Part shown: piece by piece, positions 15,675 to 22,539 of the stretch
Layout: each line of letters starts with the position of its first letter
How positions within the stretch are numbered: position 1 is the stretch's first letter
From: a virus
Reading direction: 5' to 3' (one strand)
DNA length: 42,248 nucleotides
Virus record (IMG/VR): IMGVR_UViG_3300034111_000398
Location: 1-42,248 of that record
Notes under the pieces: model-generated
The model's database searches: none
The model's input: the letters and a program-made list of their open reading frames with translations, nothing else
Told to the model about the DNA's origin: nothing
Made by a program: the position numbers and the translations under genes

Positions 15675-16153
15675 TCCGCCTTCCATACTGGTACGAAGCT
15701 TCCCTCGTCTGTCTTAGTATACAATATTAAGTTGTGTTTGAGAAGAGCCGTTAATTCTGCCTTAGAGGGGAAATCCTTTGTATACCCAGCGTCTAATATA
15801 AATTGGTGCAAATCGTATATATCGGACTCGCTAAACATAAATTTATACCATGTAGACTCTGGATTACTAATAGGATAAACTCTCTGAGGCTCTCTAATTT
15901 TACCTTGAAGGATATATTCCTCTACAGTAACCCTATGCCTATTTAATATTTCACAAACCTGTTTGATGGTATATGCGTTACCCATATTCTTTTTTACTTG
16001 AGAATAGGCATACATAACTCTTTTTTTATCTGGGTAGCACCAAGCGACTAGTTCATCGCTAGCTTTTGATGTTCTAACTACTTTATGTATCTTCCCGTTT
16101 AAGAAGAAATAGAGTAATTTTTTGCGTGTGCTCTGTCGTTTTGATCTAACCAT
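15671..16153 (-). CDS. MerR/excisionase-type HTH DNA-binding protein
   Basis: A 160-aa basic protein. After a basic N-terminus, residues about 60-90 give AYTIKQVCEILNRHRVTVEEYILQGKI, a winged HTH of the MerR/excisionase type, then a wing-like RVYPISN and a helix SESDIYDLHQFIL. It is the best candidate in this genome for a sequence-specific transcription regulator, and it is the third gene downstream of the operator-bearing promoter at 17153. The start at 16153 overlaps the Zn-ribbon gene by 55 nt and has no clear ribosome-binding site, so the exact N-terminus is uncertain. Confidence 0.75.
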   Translation of the reverse strand: MVRSKRQSTRKKLLYFFLNGKIHKVVRTSKASDELVAWCYPDKKRVMYAYSQVKKNMGNAYTIKQVCEILNRHRVTVEEYILQGKIREPQRVYPISNPESTWYKFMFSESDIYDLHQFILDAGYTKDFPSKAELTALLKHNLILYTKTDEGSFVPVWKAE

Positions 16154-16287
16154 TTTGCAAATACGTTCAATTCTTTATTGATCATCCATCGTTTTCCACA
16201 CAATATGCAGAAAAGTTCTATATGTAATTTTTGAGAAAAGACTCTATCAACAAATACTCTGCCTTTACATCTCTGACATTTCATCAT
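16099..16287 (-). CDS. Zinc-ribbon mini-protein
   Basis: A 62-aa protein beginning MMKCQRCKGRVFVDRVF, with a second pair CILCGKRW about 20 residues on: a compact Cys4 zinc ribbon followed by a helix (ELNVFAKWLDQ). The frame is open further upstream, but ATGATGA at 16287 overlaps the phosphoesterase stop, so I start there. Such ribbons usually bind nucleic acid. It is followed, with overlap, by the HTH regulator. Confidence 0.75.
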   Translation of the reverse strand: MMKCQRCKGRVFVDRVFSQKLHIELFCILCGKRWMINKELNVFAKWLDQNDRAHAKNYSISS

Positions 16288-17099
16288 AATGAGAATACTT
16301 TCCCGTCTACAACGCATGTATAATTTGGGGATACATGTATCATCTGTACGTGTGGATATTTTCCATTTTCAATATGGGCTATAGCAAATCCCTTTTGCCA
16401 GTCATGATGCTGAGTATATTTCATTCCTGGCCCCTTTTCATCACACATGTGACCAATTTCATATCCTCTAAGGGTTTCACCCTTTCCATTATTTCTAAGT
16501 TCATATGTTACCATATGTGAGGCAATTCTATGAGAGTGTCCTCTAATTAATGAAACCTGCATGTCTTCCATATCTTTTCTTACTGCTCCGCCTGCTGCAA
16601 TTGAAAGTCCGTGGTGTACGTGTATGTCACCAAATCGTTTCTTAGGTAAACTATCATAATATATATAGTCATACCCCAAAGAATCTAAACTCCACAAAGC
16701 TTCTGGGGTAACATGCTTTGCATACTCTGGAATCTTTTTATCTAGGTAATCAAATATTCTTATATCATGATTTCCTAAAGCAGAAAACAGTTGAGCATTT
16801 GGAAGCATCTTTCTTGTCTTAGCGTAAAATTCTCTAGCCCCACTTGCTTCAATTTTCATGTCTTTTAGCATTAGCTCTAAATCGTTAGTAACATCATCGT
16901 TCTTGTAAGCCTTTAAAAATTCTGTTGGTTTGCCATCAGTATATTTACTATAGCATGCCTGATCATCTGTGTCTCCAAGGTAGTCAACAACGTCTGGCTT
17001 AAACCATTTCATAACCTTAAACCATAGGTCAATCATCTTATCATCTTGGTATGGAAATTGCTGATCTGACGATAGCATCCATTTTAAATCGTTACTCAT
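16284..17099 (-). CDS. Calcineurin-like metallophosphoesterase
   Basis: A 271-aa enzyme with the two-metal phosphoesterase blocks in order: SDQQFP (about 11-16, in place of the usual D-x-H), LGDTDD (41-46), ALGNHD (107-112), HVHHG (160-164) and RGHSHR (186-191). Substitution of the first His-containing block is the odd point. It may cleave nucleic acid or nucleotides. The reading frame is open to a GTG at 17126, but that codon lies inside the hairpin at 17119-17140; ATG 17099 with AAGG 7 nt upstream is the start. It is the first gene after the replication-block promoter. Confidence 0.85.
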   Translation of the reverse strand: MSNDLKWMLSSDQQFPYQDDKMIDLWFKVMKWFKPDVVDYLGDTDDQACYSKYTDGKPTEFLKAYKNDDVTNDLELMLKDMKIEASGAREFYAKTRKMLPNAQLFSALGNHDIRIFDYLDKKIPEYAKHVTPEALWSLDSLGYDYIYYDSLPKKRFGDIHVHHGLSIAAGGAVRKDMEDMQVSLIRGHSHRIASHMVTYELRNNGKGETLRGYEIGHMCDEKGPGMKYTQHHDWQKGFAIAHIENGKYPHVQMIHVSPNYTCVVDGKVFSL

Positions 17100-17118
17100 T
17101 TTATACCTTAATATGGAA

Positions 17119-17140
17119 AAAGTCACGAGGCCGTGACTTT
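17119..17140 (-). terminator. Terminator-like hairpin in the leader of the replication block
   Basis: Minus strand: a 9-bp perfect stem (AAAGTCACG / CGTGACTTT) with a GCCT loop, followed by TTTTT. As a rho-independent terminator it would end transcripts coming from the tail genes. It lies downstream of the promoter at 17153-17180, so it is also in the first 30 nt of the replication-block mRNA and could act there as an attenuator or a protective 5' hairpin. Confidence 0.75.
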
Positions 17141-17141
17141 A

Positions 17142-17162
17142 ATGTTACAGCAATTGTAACAT
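17142..17162. promoter_or_regulatory. Perfect operator-like inverted repeat over the -10
   Basis: Two 8-bp arms, ATGTTACA (17142-17149) and TGTAACAT (17155-17162), separated by 5 bp, form a 21-bp dyad with no mismatch. It covers the -10 (17153-17158) and the predicted start of the replication-block promoter, a classic repressor site. No full second copy was noticed. Confidence 0.7.
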
Positions 17163-17180
17163 ATTGATTGAGTGTGTCAA
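17153..17180 (-). promoter_or_regulatory. Strong promoter for the replication block
   Basis: Minus strand: a perfect -35 TTGACA (17180-17175), 16 nt, -10 TACAAT (17158-17153) with an extended TG one base upstream. It is the closest match to consensus in the window. The predicted start is near 17146, inside the operator dyad and just before the leader hairpin. It drives the phosphoesterase, zinc-ribbon and HTH genes and then helicase and primase. Confidence 0.75.
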
Positions 17181-17183
17181 GTA

Positions 17184-17594
17184 CTAGACGCTCTTTTTTT
17201 CTATTGCTAAATAATTAACTGTTATGTTTAAGCCTGCTATTGTTGAATTTGCGTATACTGCTGGTGCTCCGCTAGCGGCACCTTGAACTGCAAGGGTTAC
17301 TTGTGCGGTAACATTTCCACTTTTTAAAGTTCCGCCACCTATTGAAACAATAAATATTGGTGTACCTTGAAAGCTAGGATTAATTGGCAAATTTACTGGA
17401 TCTGATTTCCCAAGCTTAGTTGTTAATTGTACTGTTCCAGAATCAATTAATGGAATTGATTTGCCGTCAAGGGTGGCATTTTGTAGAGAAGCTGCGGTTG
17501 CGTATGTATTGGTAATGTTAAGTCTAAGATTATTTAACTTAGTAACGTCTAGTGGCTCACCTTCATTGAAAGTTACTGGTATTAAGTCGGCCAT
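17184..17594 (-). CDS. Putative minor structural (tail appendage) protein
   Basis: A 136-aa, Ala/Thr/Ser-rich, beta-strand-dominated protein (TFNEGEPLDVTKLNNLRLNITNTYATAASL at the start; VTAQVTLAVQGAAS and IAGLNITVNYLAIE at the end). Its composition is that of phage fibre or head-appendage proteins. It is the last gene of the tail region; the hairpin and promoter at 17119-17180 follow it. An AGGAGA site precedes the ATG, which overlaps the stop of the upstream gene. No enzymatic motif. Confidence 0.65.
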   Translation of the reverse strand: MADLIPVTFNEGEPLDVTKLNNLRLNITNTYATAASLQNATLDGKSIPLIDSGTVQLTTKLGKSDPVNLPINPSFQGTPIFIVSIGGGTLKSGNVTAQVTLAVQGAASGAPAVYANSTIAGLNITVNYLAIEKKSV

Positions 17595-17983
17595 TATAAG
17601 TTTTCTCCTAAGTCGTGCATATTTGTTTCAGATTCACTAACCTCAACTATACTAGATCTATTAAGGCCATACTTAGTAAACGAATCTGGGGTTACTATAT
17701 GCCTACGTTTATTCTGCGATACTAAATATATTTTACCATCTGCTATGTTCTTTATCAAGGTTCCGTCTCTAAACCCTAGCTTTCCAACAATCTTCATTGC
17801 CGAAACCGCTTGATCTGTAGCATTTACTGTAGGAAAATTCCATGACTTTGCGGCACGGTCAGATATAAGTTTAAACCTTTTACCATCCTTAACCCAATAT
17901 ACTCCGCTACTAGTTTTAACAGCTAAACCTGATGGAAGTATTACTGGATTAGTTAGAGTCTGTGCTGGTTTCTTTCTTATCAT
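17594..17983 (-). CDS. Repeat protein with two surface-type VYLV..GKRR units
   Basis: A 129-aa basic protein containing two copies of a repeat: VYWVKDGKRFKLISDRAAKSW (about 35-55) and IYLVSQNKRRHIVTPDSFTKY (about 85-105), each preceded by a G-x-(A/L)-(V/I)-K lead. I recall this repeat from cell-surface and wall-associated proteins of Gram-positive bacteria, often near hydrolase domains. Here it has no catalytic domain, so adhesion to host surface glycan is a fair guess. I start at ATG 17983 (MIRKKPAQT): a GGA site lies 5 nt upstream, and the longer frame to 18049 is buried in the overlapping 51-aa gene. Confidence 0.7.
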   Translation of the reverse strand: MIRKKPAQTLTNPVILPSGLAVKTSSGVYWVKDGKRFKLISDRAAKSWNFPTVNATDQAVSAMKIVGKLGFRDGTLIKNIADGKIYLVSQNKRRHIVTPDSFTKYGLNRSSIVEVSESETNMHDLGENL

Positions 17984-18104
17984 CTTTTTCCATAAGCTGA
18001 GTAATTTCTGCCCTAAGAACTGCAATCTGAGTTTCATAAGTTGATACAATTTCTCCTATGCGTTGCTGAAGGGCGGTAATAATTAATTCCGCTTTATTCG
18101 ACAT
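17949..18104 (-). CDS. 51-aa coiled-coil protein after the tail fibre
   Basis: A short gene starting at ATG 18104 with an AGGA site, preceded by a good promoter. The protein reads as a single amphipathic helix (KAELIITALQQRIGEIVST then QIAVLRAEITQLMEK) with an acidic polar end (DDKKETSTDSN): a probable coiled coil. Its end overlaps the next gene by 35 nt. Tiny coiled-coil proteins beside tail-fibre genes can be trimer adaptors or chaperones; the role here is unproven. Confidence 0.75.
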   Translation of the reverse strand: MSNKAELIITALQQRIGEIVSTYETQIAVLRAEITQLMEKDDKKETSTDSN

Positions 18105-18127
18105 AAATATCCTATCTCTAGATACCT

Positions 18128-18156
18128 ATAATACCATTATGACTCTAGGGCGTCAA
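18128..18156 (-). promoter_or_regulatory. Promoter for the three small appendage genes
   Basis: Minus strand: -35 TTGACG (18156-18151), 17 nt, -10 TATTAT (18133-18128) with extended TG. The -35 lies in the last codons of the tail-fibre gene. The predicted start near 18121 gives a 17-nt leader with AGGA before the 51-aa gene. Confidence 0.65.
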
Positions 18157-20557
18157 GCCTTGCTGATAGCTCTTGTATTGCCTTTACAATTGGAGATATA
18201 AACTCTTCATACCTTAATGATTGCGTAGAGTCTGGATCATTCTTGTCTGCTAAAACCCATCCACCAAAATCTTGTCCTGGGGAAACCTGATCTAAGGCTT
18301 GTTTAATTTCTTGGGCTAAAAATCCATAGTGAGTTCTTTCTCCTGGGATTGGTTCGCTTCCTATAACAAAACCCGACTCTTCGTCATAAATTGGAATTCC
18401 TCCACCAATTTTCCATTTATATGAAATTGGATTAAGCAAATTAATAAAATTTAATCCTAGGTTAGAATTAGAAATGTTTTTCTTTAATCTTTCATCTGAA
18501 GTCTGTATTGTTCCAGTGTCTGCCCAAATTTGTGACCATTTCCATGATGAAGATCCTACAGAATATAATCCTGTTGATCCTGCGCTTCCATTGTTTGGGG
18601 ACATATTTCCTTGAGATTTCCAAAATGAATTTGCTGTTGTGCTTCCTCCAGTAAACAATCTAACTCCTAGGTTAGCCTGATATCCGTTGTCAGCATTAAT
18701 TATTCCAGGAACTAAAATGCTGTAACCAGCAGAAGTTTGTGCAAATATCGATGTTACTCCAGCATAAGTACTAGCATTATTATTTATGGACGTAGATGTA
18801 ATATTCCATCCAGAAGATGCACTTCCTAAATATCCAGAATTAGCATTTATTGTTCCAGTAAATGAGGCGGACCCATCTGCTGCATTTATGCTAACAGTTG
18901 GTTGTCCACTTCCATTATACGCATAAAATCCAGTATTTGTTAATTCTACTCTTGCTCCGCTTGAAGCGGTAGAGCTAGAAACTACAATTCCTCCGTTAGT
19001 GCTAATTCTAGTTATTTGATTGCTAGAATTTTTATCAACACCGTTACCGCTTTGAATTGCTGTTGATCCAGTTGAAGCATTAGATACAACAGTAGATGCT
19101 GCTGTACCATTAATAGTTGAAGTTCCACTAATTGTAAATGTTCCATCAATAGTTAATTGTGCTGATGGGCCAGTAGTTAAAGTAAATTTACCGCTTGCGG
19201 TACCATTTGAATTTCTATGAGTAATACCAGAAGATGTAATATCAATATACGCATTTGATGTAGAGCCAACTATAATACCACTAGTATCAATTTTAATAGT
19301 TGGGCTTGATCCAGCATTTTGTAAAAATGTTGAACCCAGTGTCCATCCACCAATAGTTCCAGATTCCGCTTTTAATATACCGTTTCTAGATACACTAAAT
19401 GGGGCTAAAGCAAATACTGCGTTTCCTAAATATATTCCACTTGAATCAGATTTAAATATAGAAGACCCTGATCCTGCGGACAAGTCTCCAGTAAATGTTC
19501 CGCCTCCATTTACGGTTAATGTTCCAGTTGCTCCGCCAGTAAACTTTAATAATTCTGTAGTTCCATTAGTTCCATATATTACGAGTGGGTTGGCTCCGCC
19601 AGATAAAACCACTCTAGATCCGCCATCTATTCCAGCTGTAATTGATGCATCTGCAGCAAGTGTTCCTGTTATAATTTCGCTTGCAGCAACTTTGTTTACA
19701 GTAATTGGATTACCAGAAGCTGCAATAGGGTTGTTATTTGATGTACCACTTGCATTAATTGTATCTATTTTTATAAAATACGGAGTGTTGTATTGTAAAA
19801 GAGTTCCAGCAGATTTATCAATAACTGTTCCTACTCCGATTGATACTTTGTTTGAACCATTTGCAAAATTTAATGTATGAACCCAGTTGTTATCACTTGG
19901 AGTAAATCCTGCCGATGTTCCTATAAATACTTTTGCCCCTGCAAAACTTCCAGTTGGAAAATCTACGCCACCAGATTTTTTACCACTCCATTCAACAATA
20001 ACAGATGCAAGTCCTGCTGTAACAGTTGGTGCCTCTGGATCTTCTGGATCTACTACTGGATTACTTATATCTGAAACTGTTTTAGTAACTGCTGCACTAA
20101 CTGGAGAAAGTTTTCCAAGTTTTGAAACTGCATACAAAACTATTTGATATGTTCCACCTGGTGCTGCAATTACCTGTGTACCAGCAGTTTTAAATGTTGC
20201 TGCAGGTTTATTACCGTCAAATGGCAAGCCGTCTATATAAACATCTACTCTGTCTATATCTGTAAGTGGTGTTGGAGTAGCATCATCAGATGTACCATCC
20301 CATGTAATTTTTATAAATCCAGGAGTAGTTACATCGACATTTGAATCTGTAAACTTTGGAGTATTAGGATCTGATTCTCCAGGAGTAGTTACTACACGTA
20401 CGGCAGACCATGGGGAAAATGTGCCATCATTATATTTCCATCTAAATTGAATTGGGTAAGATTGATTTACATCTAGGTCTGTGATTGTAACCAAAAAGTA
20501 ATTGCTATTACTTGAGTCAACCCTAGAAGTATCTTTTAATAGGTCTTCATATGCCAT
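18137..20557 (-). CDS. Tail fibre/spike with C-terminal S74 intramolecular chaperone
   Basis: An 806-aa receptor-binding candidate. The N-terminus has fibronectin-III-like segments (YPIQFRWKYNDGTFSPWSAVRVVTT; a second near 160-260). The middle, about 280-680, is rich in Gly, Ser and Thr with repeated GTINANSGYLG-type units, as in beta-helix fibre shafts. The last 120 residues are a peptidase S74 chaperone: SDERLKKNI (about 687), INLLNPISYKWK, HYGFLAQEIKQAL and YEEFISPIVKAIQEL. This domain trimerises the fibre and then cuts itself off just before SDERLKK, so the mature fibre would be about 685 aa. Confidence 0.88.
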   Translation of the reverse strand: MAYEDLLKDTSRVDSSNSNYFLVTITDLDVNQSYPIQFRWKYNDGTFSPWSAVRVVTTPGESDPNTPKFTDSNVDVTTPGFIKITWDGTSDDATPTPLTDIDRVDVYIDGLPFDGNKPAATFKTAGTQVIAAPGGTYQIVLYAVSKLGKLSPVSAAVTKTVSDISNPVVDPEDPEAPTVTAGLASVIVEWSGKKSGGVDFPTGSFAGAKVFIGTSAGFTPSDNNWVHTLNFANGSNKVSIGVGTVIDKSAGTLLQYNTPYFIKIDTINASGTSNNNPIAASGNPITVNKVAASEIITGTLAADASITAGIDGGSRVVLSGGANPLVIYGTNGTTELLKFTGGATGTLTVNGGGTFTGDLSAGSGSSIFKSDSSGIYLGNAVFALAPFSVSRNGILKAESGTIGGWTLGSTFLQNAGSSPTIKIDTSGIIVGSTSNAYIDITSSGITHRNSNGTASGKFTLTTGPSAQLTIDGTFTISGTSTINGTAASTVVSNASTGSTAIQSGNGVDKNSSNQITRISTNGGIVVSSSTASSGARVELTNTGFYAYNGSGQPTVSINAADGSASFTGTINANSGYLGSASSGWNITSTSINNNASTYAGVTSIFAQTSAGYSILVPGIINADNGYQANLGVRLFTGGSTTANSFWKSQGNMSPNNGSAGSTGLYSVGSSSWKWSQIWADTGTIQTSDERLKKNISNSNLGLNFINLLNPISYKWKIGGGIPIYDEESGFVIGSEPIPGERTHYGFLAQEIKQALDQVSPGQDFGGWVLADKNDPDSTQSLRYEEFISPIVKAIQELSARLDALES

Positions 20558-21700
20558 TTAAAATTCCAAGTCTAATCTGTACTCTATGTCTATTTGCCTT
20601 CCAGCCATTTTAGTTAAATATGGGGAAGAAAGAATTGTTCTACTTAGTAATCCAAATAGGGGGTCAAAGGTATCTTCGTCATTAATTCTTAATGAATCTA
20701 TTCCTACAGATGTAGATGTCGAAGAGTTAGGCACAATACTTACTCCAATTCTAATAATTTCTGATTTAGAAGGAGACCCAACAATATTGCCAAAGAGTGT
20801 ACTTAGGTTTATTTCAGAAGATATTTTATATCCAGTTCCAGATTCTGGAGTTATGTCTACATAATAGTAATCTGAATCAGAGCTATAAAATTTTAAAGTA
20901 ATCTTATTAAGATTTGCGTCCTCTTTATAGTATGCTATTGTTAAAGAGTCTTGGTTGCTATATCCCTCTAGGTCTAAAGATATATTAGATTTATACTCAT
21001 TAGACGAAGAAGCATTAGATGTCATGGTTAATACGTTTCCGCCGACCCTGGCTCCAACTGTAGAAGTTGATGGACTATAATTATTTAGGTCTATCCAATC
21101 AAAATACTTATCAAAGTCTGCTATAAATTTACTATCGTAGCTATTTGAAGATGCCCTTAGCGATGGATACAATCCTATTTCTGATATTACTCCAGAGATG
21201 TCTTGTGGTATGGTAGCTTTATAAATAATAGAGTATGTGGTTGTATCGTTTTGAATTTGTATATCTGTGCTTCCAAGAGATACTGGGGTTCTATATATCT
21301 CAAATCCTAGTCTTGTATCTACATCTGAACATGCGTTACCGCCAGATACATAGGATGATGAAGCTGTACTGAGTACTGTAAAAGTAGTTGGTGTTGGAAT
21401 TGTATCTACAACAATATCAGATAAATTATAGGATATTGGATCTACATTTACAATACTTACTTTATTTCCAACTGTTAGTCCGTGTGCAGAAGTTGTTGTA
21501 AATGTTACAGAAGTTCCATCTCCAGAAACTGCAGATATAGACTTTGAATCACTAATTCCAATTGCCATATCCTTAGAATTATTTTGAATCATTCCAGCAA
21601 GTTGACGGGTGAAGTATCTTTTACCAAATTTAGTTATAATATTAGGGGATCGGAGTATTTCTTTCCCATCTTCATATATTATGTATTGTCCTTTTATCAT
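20558..21700 (-). CDS. Minor tail protein
   Basis: A 380-aa, beta-rich protein. The N-terminus IKGQYIIYEDGKEILRSPNIITKFGKRYFTRQLAG is followed by an Ig-like or collar-like strand pattern and, in the second half, a jelly-roll-like segment (VLTMTSNASSSNEYKSNISLDLEG). It ends one base before the tail-fibre gene and follows the hub region, so it is probably an appendage or adaptor for the fibre. The frame opens at a TTG at 21715, but ATG 21700 has a GGGG site 6 nt upstream. Confidence 0.75.
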   Translation of the reverse strand: MIKGQYIIYEDGKEILRSPNIITKFGKRYFTRQLAGMIQNNSKDMAIGISDSKSISAVSGDGTSVTFTTTSAHGLTVGNKVSIVNVDPISYNLSDIVVDTIPTPTTFTVLSTASSSYVSGGNACSDVDTRLGFEIYRTPVSLGSTDIQIQNDTTTYSIIYKATIPQDISGVISEIGLYPSLRASSNSYDSKFIADFDKYFDWIDLNNYSPSTSTVGARVGGNVLTMTSNASSSNEYKSNISLDLEGYSNQDSLTIAYYKEDANLNKITLKFYSSDSDYYYVDITPESGTGYKISSEINLSTLFGNIVGSPSKSEIIRIGVSIVPNSSTSTSVGIDSLRINDEDTFDPLFGLLSRTILSSPYLTKMAGRQIDIEYRLDLEF

Positions 21701-21711
21701 TTTATCCCCTA

Positions 21712-22515
21712 TCAAATTGCAGTAGAATAGTTGGAATAGTATTTTTTACCATTTGTGCCAGCTACTACTGTTCTAACTTTAAGCCATCTTGCAGACGATG
21801 AAGGTGGCGTATCTCCCTGTGAAGAGCTAATTTTATATTGTCTAGTCTTACCGCTATCTCCTATACCGTAAGTTGAAGAAGAAGGATATGTTTTAGTTCC
21901 CGAACTAATAACTGTTCCTCCATTTTTTAAAGTTGTTATAATCCATTCGTAAGATATTGAGTCGTATGATCCAAATCCACTTGAGTCATTCCATCCCCAA
22001 GATACCCCAGTTGTTCCAGTTCTATCAAAAATTACTGATGGCACTGTAGGTGTTGGGGTAATAAATGTAGGGCTATTGCTATTTGAATTACTTGCAGTTG
22101 ATGCTGTATACGATGAAGATGAAGAGTCATAAATTCTTGCATCTACTCCAACAACGCTACTTGCATTCACGCTTCCATTTCTAATTTTAATTATAGCATT
22201 ATATTTAGTTATTTTTGTTGTAGGGTCTACATACTCTTCAAATGTAATACTTTCTATGTCTGACATATCTACAGTGTCTACAAATGGAAGTGGGTTGTCT
22301 GGGTCTCCGTCGTCGTCGCCTGGGTCTCCGTCTCCAGGACCTCCTATATTTATTCCGCCTGAAAACCTATCATAAACAAATCCGCTTCCGTCTTTAATAA
22401 TAACATTTTTAGGATTTAAAAATATTAAATCTGGACTATCTTTTTGCAGAATAATGGGAGTCCCTGGTGTAATATTTTTGGACGGGATTCTATTTTTAGA
22501 TTTGTCTGATTTCAT
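21712..22515 (-). CDS. Minor tail protein with acidic Gly-Asp linker and FN3-like end
   Basis: A 267-aa protein. An N-terminal basic segment is followed by an acidic linker of Gly, Asp and Pro (GGPGDGDPGDDDGDPDNP, about 62-79), then a Ser-rich beta region ending in a fibronectin-III-like pattern (SYEWIITTLKNGGTVIS; ARWLKVRTVVAGTNGKKYYS). The linker could be flexible or bind calcium. Its ATG is placed at 22515 because an extended -10 (TGGTATAAT) sits exactly 6 nt upstream, predicting a leaderless mRNA; the frame is open to a TTG at 22539. It belongs to the tail tip/appendage set. Confidence 0.75.
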   Translation of the reverse strand: MKSDKSKNRIPSKNITPGTPIILQKDSPDLIFLNPKNVIIKDGSGFVYDRFSGGINIGGPGDGDPGDDDGDPDNPLPFVDTVDMSDIESITFEEYVDPTTKITKYNAIIKIRNGSVNASSVVGVDARIYDSSSSSYTASTASNSNSNSPTFITPTPTVPSVIFDRTGTTGVSWGWNDSSGFGSYDSISYEWIITTLKNGGTVISSGTKTYPSSSTYGIGDSGKTRQYKISSSQGDTPPSSSARWLKVRTVVAGTNGKKYYSNYSTAI

Positions 22516-22521
22516 TTTAAT

Positions 22522-22530
22522 ATTATACCA
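22522..22530 (-). promoter_or_regulatory. Extended -10 promoter giving a leaderless tail-gene mRNA
   Basis: Minus strand: TGGTATAAT in the 24-nt gap after the hub gene. No -35 match at 17 or 18 nt. The -10 ends 6 nt before ATG 22515, so transcription would begin at or next to the start codon. No Shine-Dalgarno sequence is present. Confidence 0.55.
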
Positions 22531-22539
22531 TTTGGTCAA

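Noticed and set aside
22186-22200. Extended -10 TGCTATAAT inside the 267-aa tail gene
   Set aside because: Lies in mid-gene, codes for conserved-looking residues, and no gene start lies a sensible distance downstream.
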